Shown: piece after piece, positions 11,743 to 22,812 of the stretch
Layout of the letters: each line of letters starts with the position of its first letter
How positions within the stretch are numbered: the stretch's first letter is position 1
NCBI RefSeq assembly: GCF_030253575.1
Contig: NC_080568.1
Span: 12,089,001-12,153,000 of the forward strand
DNA from: Rhododendron vialii
Taxonomy: Eukaryota > Streptophyta > Magnoliopsida > Ericales > Ericaceae
DNA length: 64,000 bases
Direction of reading: 5' to 3'
Made by a program: the position numbers and the translations under genes
The notes under the pieces: model-generated
The model's database searches: none
Told to the model about the DNA's origin: nothing
The model's input: the letters and a program-made list of their open reading frames with translations, nothing else

Positions 11743-12644
11743 CAGTGTTCTAAAAGAAGGATTTAATCGCCGATTAATCGGCGATTAATCGGAAATTTGG
11801 CCTAACCGATTAGATTAATGCCTAGAAGGTTGAATTAGTAGGTCAGGAGGTTAATCGGAGTTAGTCGGCGATTAACCGGCGATTAGTCAGTCGGCGTCTA
11901 GCGGCGATAAGTCGATTAATCGGTTAATGGGCGATTAATTGGCTATCGGCGATTAATAGGGGTAAAATCTATAATTTTGTAAAATCTATAATTTTGGAAA
12001 ATCAAGGGGTGTAACTGTTATACACTCATACTAGTTTAAGGGCTTTGAATCACAGTTTTTAGGGCTTGTTCAACACCCAGTCATCGATTGATCGATCTCG
12101 GAGTCACCTGTCATATCTCTGTGTAAAACACGAGATCTCCGAGCCGCCTATCGCCTCTCTTTCTCTCAAATTCGAGATCTCCTCTCACTCCACGTCTCCA
12201 CCGATCTCTAACATTAGTGTTTTTTTTTAAAAAGCCCATACCCATATTGACACGTTAGTGATTCTGGAAACAAAGTGTAGTAATATTTTTTATTAAATCT
12301 TAACACGAAGTGTAGTATTGTTTGGTGTATATAAATAAAGTTATTATAATTGGTAAGTGACTAATAAATGAACGACCCATACCCAGTACCAGCTGGTGTT
12401 ATAATCATGTTAACAGTTTTCTGTAAATGAGAGATTTCTATGTCATATTTGAAAAACAATTGATGTTGTTGGATTGATAGATGAATGTTCAATTTTTTAT
12501 AAGAGTTGACATTGGGGAGTATTTATATATAAATAAATAAAAACCCGACTAATTGCTACAAGCCGATTAATCGGCGATTAATAGGTCTCGAAGCTCGAAG
12601 GTGGTCGACCGAGCGATGAACGCCGAGCGACTTTTAGAACATTG
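11743..12644. mobile_element. non-autonomous hAT element with GATTAATCGGC subterminal repeats
   Basis: Inverted ends CAGTGTTCTAAAAG and CAATGTTCTAAAAG are flanked by an exact 8-bp duplication TTACCCAC (11735-11742 and 12645-12652), diagnostic of hAT. The left 200 bp holds many copies of a motif like CGATTAATCGGCGATT, and the right end has at least one. No transposase frame exists in its 902 bp, so it depends on an element elsewhere. Confidence 0.85.
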
Positions 12645-12652
12645 TTACCCAC

Positions 12653-13774
12653 GTTAAGCACTTCCGGCGGTAATCAGCGGTAAGGGTGGGAACGACGTAT
12701 GGTTGAAAGGGGAAGTCAAAGCATAATCCAACTTTTCACTTCTTCCTCTGTTCCCTTTCCTTTCCTTTCCTCTATCTCTACATCTAATTCTACCCTTTTT
12801 TAATTATTCTTTTCCTCTTCCTTTGTCGTAAACGTGGAAGGTACGCATATCCATCCTAGTCATTCTAGTAAATTCTACTTTCTTGACAAATGTCACACTA
12901 TGACCTCACATGGCAAGTTTGAGATATAAAAGGATTGCACGTGTAAGATTCAAATGGCAAAGGTGTCACTTTATTTCGGTACAATTGTTGTTCCAACTTG
13001 ACCGCTTCTGCTCGGGTTTCGGTCTCTAAAATTCCCAAAAATTCATCATAGACTAATAAAAATGTGTAGATCATTTCGTTGTTGTCCAATTTTTCTTACT
13101 CCTAAAAATTACACCAAGCATTACTCATTTCTTGTATTGTCTCGTTTCACCTTGATTCTAACTCGAAAGGTCTATATCGAATCATTTAGTCAAAACAAGC
13201 TCAATCATACTATCGTTGCCCTAAAAATGTAGATAAGAAATACTCTTTTAACCTTAATTATACTTTTAGGCTATAATTAGAATTCATTATATAATAAAGT
13301 TTCACTTAACCACATATTTAATGGTTGGGGTTTTACACTAGGTGCATCTCGCTTGAACAAGGACCACGCCTCACCTTGCGCCTCGTGCCTAGAGCCGGAA
13401 CATACCTTTGGCGCCTCGGTGCGCCTATAGCCATTAATACCTATGAGGGAGCATCACAAGCTTAACCAATGAAGTGGCAATTCAAGAGAATCAGAACTTT
13501 CAGCAGTTTATTAGGCATGTCCTTTACAGGTTTAAGAGATTGATAGGCGCTTTATTAAGAAGTAAATGCCAGCTTACATGCACTTCTTCTGTAGAGACAT
13601 TTTATGATTGACGCACCATACATGAAGTCTATAGATGAACTTGTCTACGACTCCGAAGCTTTCATATGCATAATAGCTTTTTACTACTTATTACGCCATC
13701 TACCAATATTGTACTCAAACTTTGATTTTGCAAAACTTGCAAGCAAGCCTTGAGAGCTCCACAATTCCAGCTAG
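12653..13774. other. intergenic, nothing recognised
   Basis: No domain-bearing frame or clear repeat boundary. Around 13350-13440 a GC-richer stretch with repeated 'gcgcctcg' resembles a common plant repeat but cannot be assigned. Confidence 0.45.
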
Positions 13775-13783
13775 TTTCTAGCA

Positions 13784-15185
13784 GGGGAAAAAACTGAAAT
13801 AGTCCATGTAGTTAAGTATTTGTGTCAATTTGGTCCCTGTAGTTGTAATTGGCTCGATTTACACTCTATACTTTTCATTTTGTTTCAATTTGGTCCAATT
13901 ACTAACTTCCGTTAGTCCTTTAAACAACAAAATCATATGGCCCAATTTTTTGGGGTTAAAATAGACTCGTTCGGCTAAATAAGCCAATTGGCTTATTTTT
14001 TTATCCTTATTGAAATTTTTTTCGTATTTGTTAGTTTTTCATCAATTTTTTTGGGGTTATTGCATCGTCATGACGAGAGGAATCTAAAAAGTAAAAAATT
14101 ATGATCGAAATCCAATTTTTTGTGAATAAAGACGAAAAAATTGGCTTATTGGCTTATTTTTGTCTTTATTCAAAAAAATTCGGTTTCGATCGTAATTTTT
14201 TACTTTTTAGATTCCTCTTGTTATGACGATGCAATAATTCCCAAAAAAATGACGAAAAACTAACAAATACAAAAAAAAAAATTGAATAAGGACAAAAAAT
14301 AAGCCAGTTGGCTTATTTAGCTGAATAGGGTTATTGCCCTATTATACCTATGAACCAAAACACAGCTCATTCTTCCATTCTCCATTGATAAGGAGGCACT
14401 TGGGAAGAAATTTGATTATAATTTTCTACAAAAAGTTGCCATCGAATTCAGCATTTTCATGATCAGCCATGAGGCATCATAACCACTGATATTGTCTACA
14501 TGTTCAACTTGTGGACAAATACTGAAATACCTTATTTTTCTGCATAGTACTGAAAATGCATATAGAACCATGTCCAAAAGTCACAACACGATAAATAACC
14601 ATGTCTAAAAGTCAGAATATTATATAAACTCAGTTCCAAATTTACCATGTCATAACCTAATACATAGACATAACAAACCACTCAACTAGGTTACAATAAA
14701 CCTAACTTAACAGCTCAAGGGGTTACAAAAAATAGTGCCCTGTCATTCCATTCATTTTCCTACACTTGGCCCATGCACTGATTCCTGACTAGGAATGTTA
14801 AAAAATAAACCTAAGCCAATTTTTTCGTTTTTATTCAAAAAAAATTGAATTTTAATAATAATTTTTTACTTTTTAGATTCTTCTCGTCATGACGATGCAA
14901 TAACCCCCAAAAAATTGACGAAAAACTAACAAATACGAAAAAAATTTGAACAAGGACAAAAAATAAGGAAGTTGGCTTATTTAGCCGAACATGTCTGTTT
15001 TAACCCAAAAAAGGGGGCCATATGATTTTGCTATTTAAAGGACTAACAGCGGACTAACGGAAGTTAGTAATTGGACCGAATTGAAACAAAATGGAAAGTA
15101 CAGAGTGTAAATCGAGCCAATTATAACTACAGGGACCAAATTGACATGAACACTTAACTACAAGGACTATTACAGTTTTTTTCCC
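13784..15185. mobile_element. MULE-type MITE with long TIRs and 9-bp TSD
   Basis: Flanked by the exact 9-bp duplication TTTCTAGCA (13775-13783 and 15186-15194). The arms, about 13784-14030 and 14790-15185, are inverted copies (for example 'tcaatttggtccctgtagtt' on the left and its complement on the right). Between about 13965 and 14335 lies a second, nested hairpin built from 'aataagccaattggcttatt', with a further partial copy at 14812-14990. There is no transposase. The 9-bp duplication and long inverted repeats fit a non-autonomous Mutator-like element. Confidence 0.8.
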
Positions 15186-15194
15186 TTTCTAGCA

Positions 15195-17009
15195 TTACAA
15201 AGTGCCTAATTTAGTTATTATTCCCAGACTAGTGCAGCAGCGTGAAGTGTAATAACGGTAGTTAATCACTTCAGACACAGTACTCGAAACCACAACATCC
15301 AATAACTGGCAACTGACTCGAACAGACAATCACTCACTTCAATAGATAGTTAATGAGGAGATTTGAACGTTCAAGTTCATTTACAATACTGGTAGGTCTC
15401 CCCTTTCATATATCGCTTTCGCGTCAGTCATCCTATCATGCACTACTGTGGTCCTCAGTCCTCAATGGGACAAAAGATAAATTCACCATAAACATTTATT
15501 GCCCTCTTCGAAAATAGATCCACAACCATGCACAAAAATGCAATACTGATACTTCCTTAGTCCCTAAGCCAGGTTCGGGTGTGGGACGGAGGGTTGTGGA
15601 GAAGAAGTTTCAGGGTAGGGAAGCGAGAGAGCGTACCTGAGAAGGATTGTAGGAGATTGCCTTTGCGTTGTTTTAAGAATTCCTTGCAATCCAATCCCAG
15701 CATTGTCTTCTATCTTCTCTTGCCTCTCCTTCATAGTCAGATCCTGCTTCTGCATTATTCTTCACACTCAATGATTCATCCCTGCGACATAGGTCACCAT
15801 TACTAAAAATAAGGGAAAATACAAATAAGCATGTATAAACTTTGACCAAGGCGGAGCTAGGAATTTCACTTGGTGGGCTAAGAATGAGTAATTATCCATG
15901 AGATTTGCCGCTATAGATTTAATCATTTGCGATCTAAATGAACCAATACTTTAAATTTTTATGCGCTTACAGTTCCAACAAATAACTATTGGAAATAATT
16001 TGATAAATTATGGCAGGATAAAAAGAATTAGATAGCTTGACACGAAAAGCACCAGGGTAACATACCTTGGCACCCAAATACTAGCCCCTAATTGGAGAAA
16101 ATCCAAGGGTATTCTTTAGTACCAGAAGAGTTAAAGGAAAAGTAATTACTTACCTACAAAACAAATTGATTTTATTAGCAAAAGAATATTGTTCTCAAAC
16201 GTAAATGAAATAACATCCCATGAAAAACAAATTCCATTTGTAGTTTCTATTTGTCACCAAATGAAGAAGTAATACATCCCCCCTCTCTCTCCCTCCCTGA
16301 CTCACTCATATAACCATGTACAGACTTTTGAATGGTTAACATTATCTTAGGGCATTACCTCGGTAAAAATAAAGGCGTTCTATATTGTCCTTTAAACTTT
16401 TATTATACTTCATGCTAATATATTAGAGTTACATACATGTAGGAGGTCTGAAATTTTATTCCAAGTGTGTTCATATGTATGTAGCTGTGCCGTTGATGAG
16501 GACAAACATTGAAAAAACATGTGTGCATCTGAGAAAAGTGGCAATCCCCACTAGAAAGTACCGCAAACTCAACCCAAAATACAAAATTACTTCTAGAAGG
16601 AAGCATATTAACTTACAACGGAATCACAGTCTTAGAGCTGACTCCTCCTTTAATGATCGTATGATTGCACCCCAAACCATCCCTGTGTCATTATCAATTA
16701 TTAGCAGTGAGGAAATTAAGGACAGACAAGCAATTTACAGGTTAAGAAAAACAGTGGTTTTGTGCTGGTGTTGCATGTGGGGAGGGACATTTTGCACAGT
16801 GGGACCATTCTGCATCACACGAGGGAAATTCGAAAATCCAAAATAGGAGAAACTCATAAATAAACTCATAATAGCTGGGTTGGGATTTGAATACCACATG
16901 CCTTTAGTAATAAGGGCTGCACACGCTGATAATAAAGAAGTCCTTGATGGCTTAGCATGGTGCAGAGTATAATGTACAACAGTATATATACAAGTTTATA
17001 GCTTGCATA
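15195..17009. other. intergenic; one exon-like open frame, otherwise nothing
   Basis: On the minus strand at 15740-15630 a short frame (KERQEKIEDNAGIGLQGIL) runs into a GTACGC donor-like site and could be a lost exon, but I do not recognise it. A 'ggcggagctaggaattt' stretch near 15853 resembles a common dispersed plant repeat. Nothing else is supportable. The downstream flank of the kelch gene lies at the right end. Confidence 0.4.
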
Positions 17010-18419
17010 TCACATTAAAGTCAAGGAATGCAGCTTGAGTGGGAATCTGCAGGGGAAGAGGATTAGAGAATGAAGGGCGAAAAGGACATACAAGAGCAGG
17101 CTATGCTCAAAGCAGAAACCATGAGGTAGGAGATGACAAGTGGAAGTCACGACAAGGGCATCCAGAAAACAAGAGCCATCCTCGGACATTACAACCCTAA
17201 TCACGGTACTATGAAGTCGAGTGAAGTTGCGAGATATAACATTCGACCAGTCCAACCATGTCAAGCAGAAGTCATTACCACCCAAATGATGAAGGCCAGG
17301 TTTATAGCAAATCCCTTCATCGTTCCCCACAATGTAGTCGTTTAGATATTTCTCAAGGCCTTGTACAACCCCAGCATACAGTTTACGGGTACGGAGATCA
17401 TATGCATAGAAGGAATTAGCAACCCAATACAGGGTATGACCAACTGCCACGGGCCAGGAACCCAAGAATGAAATTGGGATTTTGTAGGGGAGTTGTATCC
17501 ATCTGTCCTCTCCGAGATGATAGACAAGGAAAATTCCTTCAAGTGTTGAGCCCACCAGAATTGCTTTTCCCCCTCCTCCTCCGGAAGAAACCCTGCCGCC
17601 ACCGCCACCACAATCTTCTTCTTCTTCTTCCTTCTTGATTTCCTCCTTGATTCCGAAAAAGATATTCTCGCCGTCGTCCACTCCTACGGCGAATGAGCCG
17701 CAACTATCAAAAAACACGGGAGGCTGATGCAAAGGTTTCCATGGATGAGCATCGGCGTTGTTATAGGTGGTGATCATGTCAAGAGACTCGGCCCAGGAGA
17801 CGGTCGGGTTGTTGGGGGGTCGAACACCTCCAAAGACATAAATCTTCCCGTCCAAGACAAGGACGACAGGACTGACCCTGGGAGCTTCCATAGAAGGACC
17901 ATAGGTGTAAGCGGCAGCATTGAAATCAAATATTCGGACATCCCTGGAGGCCACAAACTCCTCCTTCAAGGCTTTTGGGAAAACAAGACCGCCTAGAGAG
18001 TATATGGCAGGGCTGCCATCCGGCGCAACAAGAAATGTAAAACTGCAACAATAAGGCTCCATTTTTACCTGCTTGAACGGCTTATGCACGGCCAGGATTC
18101 CAGCTTGATCAACGGATGATACGTATTCGAAGTGGTCAAGGGCCTCTCCACTTGATGCACTACCCATCATAAACGTATTATTCCTCGTCGAGATGGAGCC
18201 CTCAGCGAGAAAGAATTGCACACACCAACGACCCGTTCCTTCATAGGAATCTCCTTCCTCCTCAGCGTCGAGGTCCGGAAACCGAATCGTGTGAGAGCCG
18301 ATGACACAGACGCATTTATCCCTTGGCTGATCCCCACCCCCAACATCATCAACGGAGGGATAAAGCGTCGATATAGCTAATTCCTCTACCTCTGGTTCCC
18401 CGGTTATTCCCGTCTCCAT
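17010..18419 (-). CDS. kelch-repeat (galactose oxidase-like) protein
   Basis: A single-exon frame of 469 codons from the ATG at 18419-18417. An in-frame GTG 12 codons further up lies in transposon sequence and is not a plausible start. The clearest domain is a kelch blade, residues about 180-198: PRVSPVVLVLDGKIYVFGG, with the diagnostic double glycine. An acidic and glycine-rich insert (about 257-284, partly microsatellite-coded) separates it from further beta-propeller-like sequence ending near residue 415. Kelch propellers usually mediate protein binding, and many plant members carry an F-box, but no F-box is visible at the N terminus. The last ~45 residues are hydrophobic and poorly kelch-like, so the frame may overrun the original stop or the tail may have changed. 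A 4.27-kb MULE ends one base upstream of the ATG and has carried the original 5' UTR and promoter away to 22.7 kb, so expression is probably altered or lost. Confidence 0.75.
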   Translation of the reverse strand: METGITGEPEVEELAISTLYPSVDDVGGGDQPRDKCVCVIGSHTIRFPDLDAEEEGDSYEGTGRWCVQFFLAEGSISTRNNTFMMGSASSGEALDHFEYVSSVDQAGILAVHKPFKQVKMEPYCCSFTFLVAPDGSPAIYSLGGLVFPKALKEEFVASRDVRIFDFNAAAYTYGPSMEAPRVSPVVLVLDGKIYVFGGVRPPNNPTVSWAESLDMITTYNNADAHPWKPLHQPPVFFDSCGSFAVGVDDGENIFFGIKEEIKKEEEEEDCGGGGGRVSSGGGGGKAILVGSTLEGIFLVYHLGEDRWIQLPYKIPISFLGSWPVAVGHTLYWVANSFYAYDLRTRKLYAGVVQGLEKYLNDYIVGNDEGICYKPGLHHLGGNDFCLTWLDWSNVISRNFTRLHSTVIRVVMSEDGSCFLDALVVTSTCHLLPHGFCFEHSLLLYVLFALHSLILFPCRFPLKLHSLTLM

Positions 18420-18420
18420 T
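18412..18420. other. 9-bp target-site duplication of the FAR1-type MULE, left copy
   Basis: GTCTCCATT, identical to 22695-22703. Read on the minus strand (AATGGAGAC) it contains the kelch gene's ATG. Confidence 0.95.
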
Positions 18421-18624
18421 GGATCCAGATCCTCTCCACAACTTTTCCTCCCCACATCTTCCCCATCTTCTCACCACAGCATGACAACACATTAATGAAT
18501 ACAACCGACGGCCAAGATTAGATCTCAGCCTCAGCTTTAATAAAACTACGCCGTTCCTTTTACTCTCCCTAACGCAGCTAACGTCTCTCCTTTCTCTCCG
18601 TTTGTTCTCTTTAACGCCATCAAA
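18421..18624 (+). repeat. MULE left terminal inverted repeat
   Basis: Pairs with 22482-22694. Because the kelch gene reads leftward from 18419, this arm now occupies the position of its core promoter and 5' UTR. Confidence 0.9.
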
Positions 18625-18741
18625 AAATTTCCCAACCAGCGTAAAAAAATTTGGCGCTAAATCTCCTCTTCGCCCATCCCATTTACCCGCCATTTTGAAT
18701 GATTTTCATCCCTTCTCTCTGTCCCGCCACTTCAATCTTTA

Positions 18742-18785
18742 AACCGCCCCCCCCCCCCCCCCCAATCTCTCTCTCTCTCTCTGGA
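18742..18785. repeat. poly-C run followed by (CT)n
   Basis: A run of about 17 C residues followed by a CT microsatellite, just upstream of the transposase leader. It is prone to slippage and assembly error. Confidence 0.85.
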
Positions 18786-18787
18786 CT

Positions 18788-18965
18788 GTAAGTATTTTTT
18801 TTAGTTCTTTTTGGCAAGTACTGTAAGTATTTTTAATCACCTTGAACTACTAATTATTTGATTATACCTCTCTGTTTATGTAGTGATACTGATGACTAAC
18901 AAGATTGAATGTTATTTTTCCATCTTACGCATTTTGATTGATTAATTTTTTGTTCAATTGATCAG
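18788..18965 (+). other. probable 5'-UTR intron of the MULE transposase gene
   Basis: A GTAAGT donor at 18788 (a second GTAAGT at 18823) and a T-rich tract ending in TTGATCAG at 18965 place an acceptor two bases before the ATG at 18968. Introns in the leader are common in this gene family. Inferred from splice motifs only. Confidence 0.5.
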
Positions 18966-18967
18966 AG

Positions 18968-21108
18968 ATGGAAAATTTAGAGATGGTAGATGTTTCTGCA
19001 GAGATGGGTGTTCCTGGAGTGGATGATATTCAATCAAAACCTGTTATAGGTATGGAATTTGACTCTGAATTATCTGCTTATGACTTTTACAATTTCTATG
19101 GAGGAAGCATGGGATTCAGTATAAGAAAAAATAATGCTGCCAAAAGTAAAAGTGGTGAAATTACATCTAGGACATTCGTTTGTTCTAAAGAGGGCCATAG
19201 AAAACATGATAAACGAGATTACCAGACGAAAAATCCTAGAGCAGAAACGAGGACTGATTGTGATGCTTTGATGGGTATTAAATTGATCAGACAAATTGGC
19301 AAGTATAGAGTTACAGATTTTGTGGATACCCACAATCATCCCTTGATTCCAAGTGATTTGGCCCATATGCTTCCATCACGACGAAAGATATCCGCTGCTC
19401 AATCTATTCAAATTGACTTGTCTCACGACTCTGGGATACCTCTTAGGTCGTCCTATGAGTTAATTGGTAAAGAGGCCGGTGGAAGGGAATGTCTTGGTTA
19501 TTTGAAGGTAGATCAAAAAAATTATCTACGAACAAGAAGGCAAAACATGTTGGCATTTGGAGAAGCGGGGAGTATATTAAAGTATTTTCAAGATCAAGCA
19601 TTGCAAAATCCTTCTTTTTTTCATGCTGTGCAGTTTGATTCTGAGGAGCAAATTACTAATATTTTTTGGGCAGATCCGAAAATGATAATAGACTACGCTC
19701 ACTTTGGAGATGTTGTGACGTTTGACACGACCTTCAAGCTTAACAGAGAGAGTAGACCCTTTGCAGTGTTTATCGGGTTTAATAACCATAGAGAGGTCAT
19801 TGTGTTTGGGGCTGCATTGATGTATGATGAAACTGCTGATTCATTTATATGGTTGTTTGAAACTTTTTTAGAAGCAATGTCAAACAAGCATCCACAAACC
19901 ATTTTCACAGATCAGGATGCTGCAATGGCTAAGGCTGTATCATTTGTGATGCCTAATGTATACCACAGGCTATGTACATGGCATATGATGCAAAATGCAT
20001 TGAAACATATGAATTCCATCTTCCGGGGTCCTGGTGGAGTTAGAGAAGTATTGGGAAAATTTCTAGACGAGTATGAAGAGGAGGAGGAGTTTGTTATTGC
20101 TTGGAATGCTATGTTAGATGAGTATAATCTTCGTAGTAATTCTTGGCTCCAACGCATTTTCGACTTCAGAGAGAAATGGGCTAGGCCATATGTGAGATGG
20201 GCATGGTCAGCAGGGATGAAGAGCACTCAACTTAGTGAGAGTTTCAATTCAGATTTGAAAGACTATTTGAGATCCGATCATAACTTGGTCCAATTTTTCA
20301 CACTTTGAGAGGTTGCTTGATGAGAAACAATATATAGGAAAGGGAAGCCGAGTACGCTTTATCATACAAGTTGCCTAAGATAAAAGTGTCAGTGAAGATG
20401 TTGATTGAGGCAGGAAAAGTCTACACGAAGACCATATTTGAAGAGTTTCAAGAGGAATATGTTGATGCCCTTGAATTATGCATTATAGATCGCCTTGATC
20501 ATCTTCAAGAAGCTGATTGTATCTTGTACCTAATTGTAGCTGATAGACTACGTCAAGTGAAAAGAGATAGAGATGGTAATCTGTCATATTCTTGTAGATT
20601 GTTTGAAATGAGAGGTGTCCTGTGCAGCCATGCTATTAAAGTCCTTAAAGATGCAATGAACATTATGGAAATCCCAAGTCAATATATCCTAAAAAGGTGG
20701 ACAAGAGTAGCTAGAGCTGAAGTAGTACAAGATTATCGAGGACATGATATTGAGGCTGACCCAAAGCTGGAAAAGAATACCCGATATAAGTCATTATGCT
20801 CCCTCTTTAACAAGATTGCATCTAGGGCCTCTGAATTGAAAGATACGTATGAGGTGTCTATTGAGCAAGGCACAAAGTTGCTTCAAACTGTTGAAGGCAT
20901 GCTACAATTCCACACTAGTTGCGAAACAGTTGGCATGGGTGAGAGCAAGGAAAAGCAAGGTTGTGCGGATAATGAAAATGCTATCAAACCCAAAGGACTA
21001 AAGAAGAGGATTGTTTATGACCGTAGAAGGCGACGGATTAGAAGTAGCGTGGAGAAGGCATTGGCCGTGACGAGACAAAAAAGACATTCATCTCAGGTAA
21101 CACATTAA
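18968..21108 (+). pseudogene. FAR1/FHY3-type MULE transposase, frame broken twice
   Basis: Together the two frames (18968-20308, 446 aa, and 20371-21108, 245 aa) cover a full-length FAR1-related protein of about 710 residues. Part 1 has the FAR1 DNA-binding domain (about 38-127, with Cys72, Cys98, His122 and His124 as the WRKY-GCM1-like zinc ligands) and the MULE DDE transposase core (Asp253 in DTTF, Asp315 in FTDQD, CxxH at 336-339). Part 2 carries the SWIM finger, where the first cysteine of CxCx9CxH is replaced by Tyr73 (codon 20587-20589). The frame shifts by one base near 20297 and again near 20330. The 63-bp gap between the frames still resembles family sequence, and no intron of plausible length fits. 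A CAG|GTAACA donor at the end of part 2 may lead to a short last exon near 21147. Because TIRs flank it, this is a transposon gene, not a domesticated FRS factor. Confidence 0.85.
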
Positions 21109-22481
21109 TTAACTCTTATTTATTGTATTTGGTAATTTTTTTAGCATTCCATGTTATTGAAATAATGCCGTGTGCATGGAGTACAAGTACCTCCACATAT
21201 GCTCCAATATTTACTATCACAGTGTCCTCAACTACCCAATTCGATGCCTGCAACATGGAATGCTTCTGCTGTGGCATGTTTTGCACCATCTCAGTAGGTG
21301 AAAGTGTTGGTAGTATTTTGCAAGCAGCTGTAATTTGCTAGCCTTTTTTGGGACCCCTTTTTTGTTTTGCATAGAAGCAGTTCTGCTACCTACTCTTTGT
21401 TATGTGGGGGGCTTTGTATTTATGAACCCTTGATGATATATCTATTAGCTACTGATCTTTTGGTGTATATGTACCTAGACAAAATGCATTGCAGTCAAAC
21501 TGTAGGTGCTTTGTTTTCCCTTTTTTTTGGCAAAGCTTCAGTTCTGCTACCTACTCTTGATGTACTCTTGGTGGAGAATTCTATTAGCTACTAATGAATT
21601 AGCTATTGTTGAATTATTGAACTCAATGATTCAAATGCATTATTGAAAGGTAGAGTTATGAACTCCATGACTGGCAATCAGTTTCAAGACACATGCAAAA
21701 GAAGGATATCATCAAAGCCACATACCACATCTGAAAAGTCATTCTTTCATTTATGAAATCCTTCCAAGAAACAGTCAAGCCAAGGGAATAGCCTTGAAGC
21801 TTATCAAAGACAAAAAAAAAAAAAAAAAAGAAAAAAAAAACACTACACTATACAAAACAAAAGCACTACACAAATATCTCTTATTCAGGCTAATTGAGTA
21901 TCAACCGACACAATGCTTGATCAGTCCTTTACTTTGAAAATGCCAAGGAATGCTTTCAAATCCCTCTCCTTGTTTTTGAATAGCAGCTCATGATCTTGGT
22001 GATGTGTAGACCCCTGAAAGCATTTTCTTCACTTGGTATGTTAAAGCTTAAAGAAAGGCGTCAAAAATCTCAGTATAAATTGCAGCACTCAAACCCCCAT
22101 ATCTAAATTTTGGGAATTTTCCCGTACTTTTTAGGAACCAATAATTGGGATGAAGATCAAAATCATGATCCAGAATGGACCTGCAAAGTGTAACTATGTG
22201 AAGAATCAAAAAAATCCAAATCCAGATGGAAAGCATTAAAAAACACAATCAAATCAAATCACAGTACAAACAAAACCCTAATTTTCTAGAACAAACACAA
22301 ACCAAAACAAAATCAAATGGAGAGTCACCGCATGATTGCACCGGAGTTGCCGGAATGATTGCACCGGAGTCGCCGGACTTATCGAACCAAAATCACCGGA
22401 CGGATTGGGAGCAGGGGTTGTGTTTCTTCTCCATGTTTGGGGATACAGAATCAACGATGGTGGGTTATTTTTTCTTCCGAA
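21109..22481 (+). other. non-coding 3' part of the MULE
   Basis: Holds the probable 3' UTR of the transposase and an A-rich stretch near 21810-21840. At 22318-22440 lies a GC-richer, coding-like segment (ATGGAGAGTCACCGCATG, then repeats of CCGGAGT.GCCGGA) that stops after 13 codons. The last could be the remnant of a second transposon gene or a captured host fragment; I cannot tell which. Confidence 0.4.
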
Positions 22482-22694
22482 TTTGATGGCGTTGAACGGT
22501 TAAAGAGAACAAACGGAGAGAAAGGAGAAGACGTTAGCTGCGTTAGGGGAAGTAAAAGAAACGACGTAGTTTTGTTAACGCTGGAGCTGAAATCTAATCT
22601 TGGCCGTTGGTTGTATTCATTAATGTGCTGTCATGCTGTGGTGAAAAGATGGGTTAGATGTGGGGAGAAAAAGTTGTGGAGAGGATCCGGATCC
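22482..22694 (-). repeat. MULE right terminal inverted repeat
   Basis: Inverted copy of 18421-18624 with a 6-bp and a 1-bp insertion relative to the left arm. Followed at 22695-22703 by the second copy of the duplication GTCTCCATT. Confidence 0.9.
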
Positions 22695-22703
22695 GTCTCC
22701 ATT

Positions 22704-22812
22704 GCCCAATTGTTCTCTCTCTCTCTCTCCCTCCCTCTCCAAAATTAGGGCAAAATCTTTTGGGGAAATTACTGTTCACTAGGAGAAATTCTCTACACAC
22801 ACCCCTTTTTTT
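22704..22812 (-). promoter_or_regulatory. displaced 5' UTR/promoter-proximal piece of the kelch gene
   Basis: If the MULE and one duplication copy are removed, this sequence joins directly upstream of the kelch ATG at 18419. On the minus strand it is a GA-rich leader-like stretch. About 110 bp further out another TIR element begins, so the native promoter has been interrupted at least twice. No TATA box can be assigned with confidence. Confidence 0.55.

Larger units (their letters stand above)
18421..22694 (+). mobile_element. complete FAR1-type Mutator-like element (MULE)
   Basis: A 4,274-bp element bounded by long terminal inverted repeats (left 18421-18624, right 22482-22694) and an exact 9-bp duplication GTCTCCATT. 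The arms differ by roughly 16 substitutions and two small indels over 204 aligned bases (counted by eye), and both begin GGATCC.GATCCTCTCCAC. Inside lies a FAR1/FHY3-type transposase gene on the plus strand, then about 1.3 kb of non-coding sequence. 9-bp duplications and long TIRs are Mutator hallmarks, and FAR1-domain transposases are known from Jittery/Hop-type MULEs. The transposase frame is interrupted twice, so this copy is probably no longer autonomous. Confidence 0.9.

Noticed and set aside
18420..18455. Kelch frame extended 12 codons upstream to position 18455
   Set aside because: The extension begins with GTG and is encoded by the MULE terminal repeat. The ATG at 18419 lies exactly at the insertion edge and is the plausible start.
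20309..20370. Short intron joining the two transposase frames
   Set aside because: The only GT-AG pair is ~26 bp, far below plant intron size, and a stop precedes it. The gap itself encodes family-like sequence in another frame.
18968..21108. Domesticated FAR1-RELATED SEQUENCE transcription factor
   Set aside because: Flanking long inverted repeats and a 9-bp TSD show that it is still a transposon gene, and its frame is broken twice.
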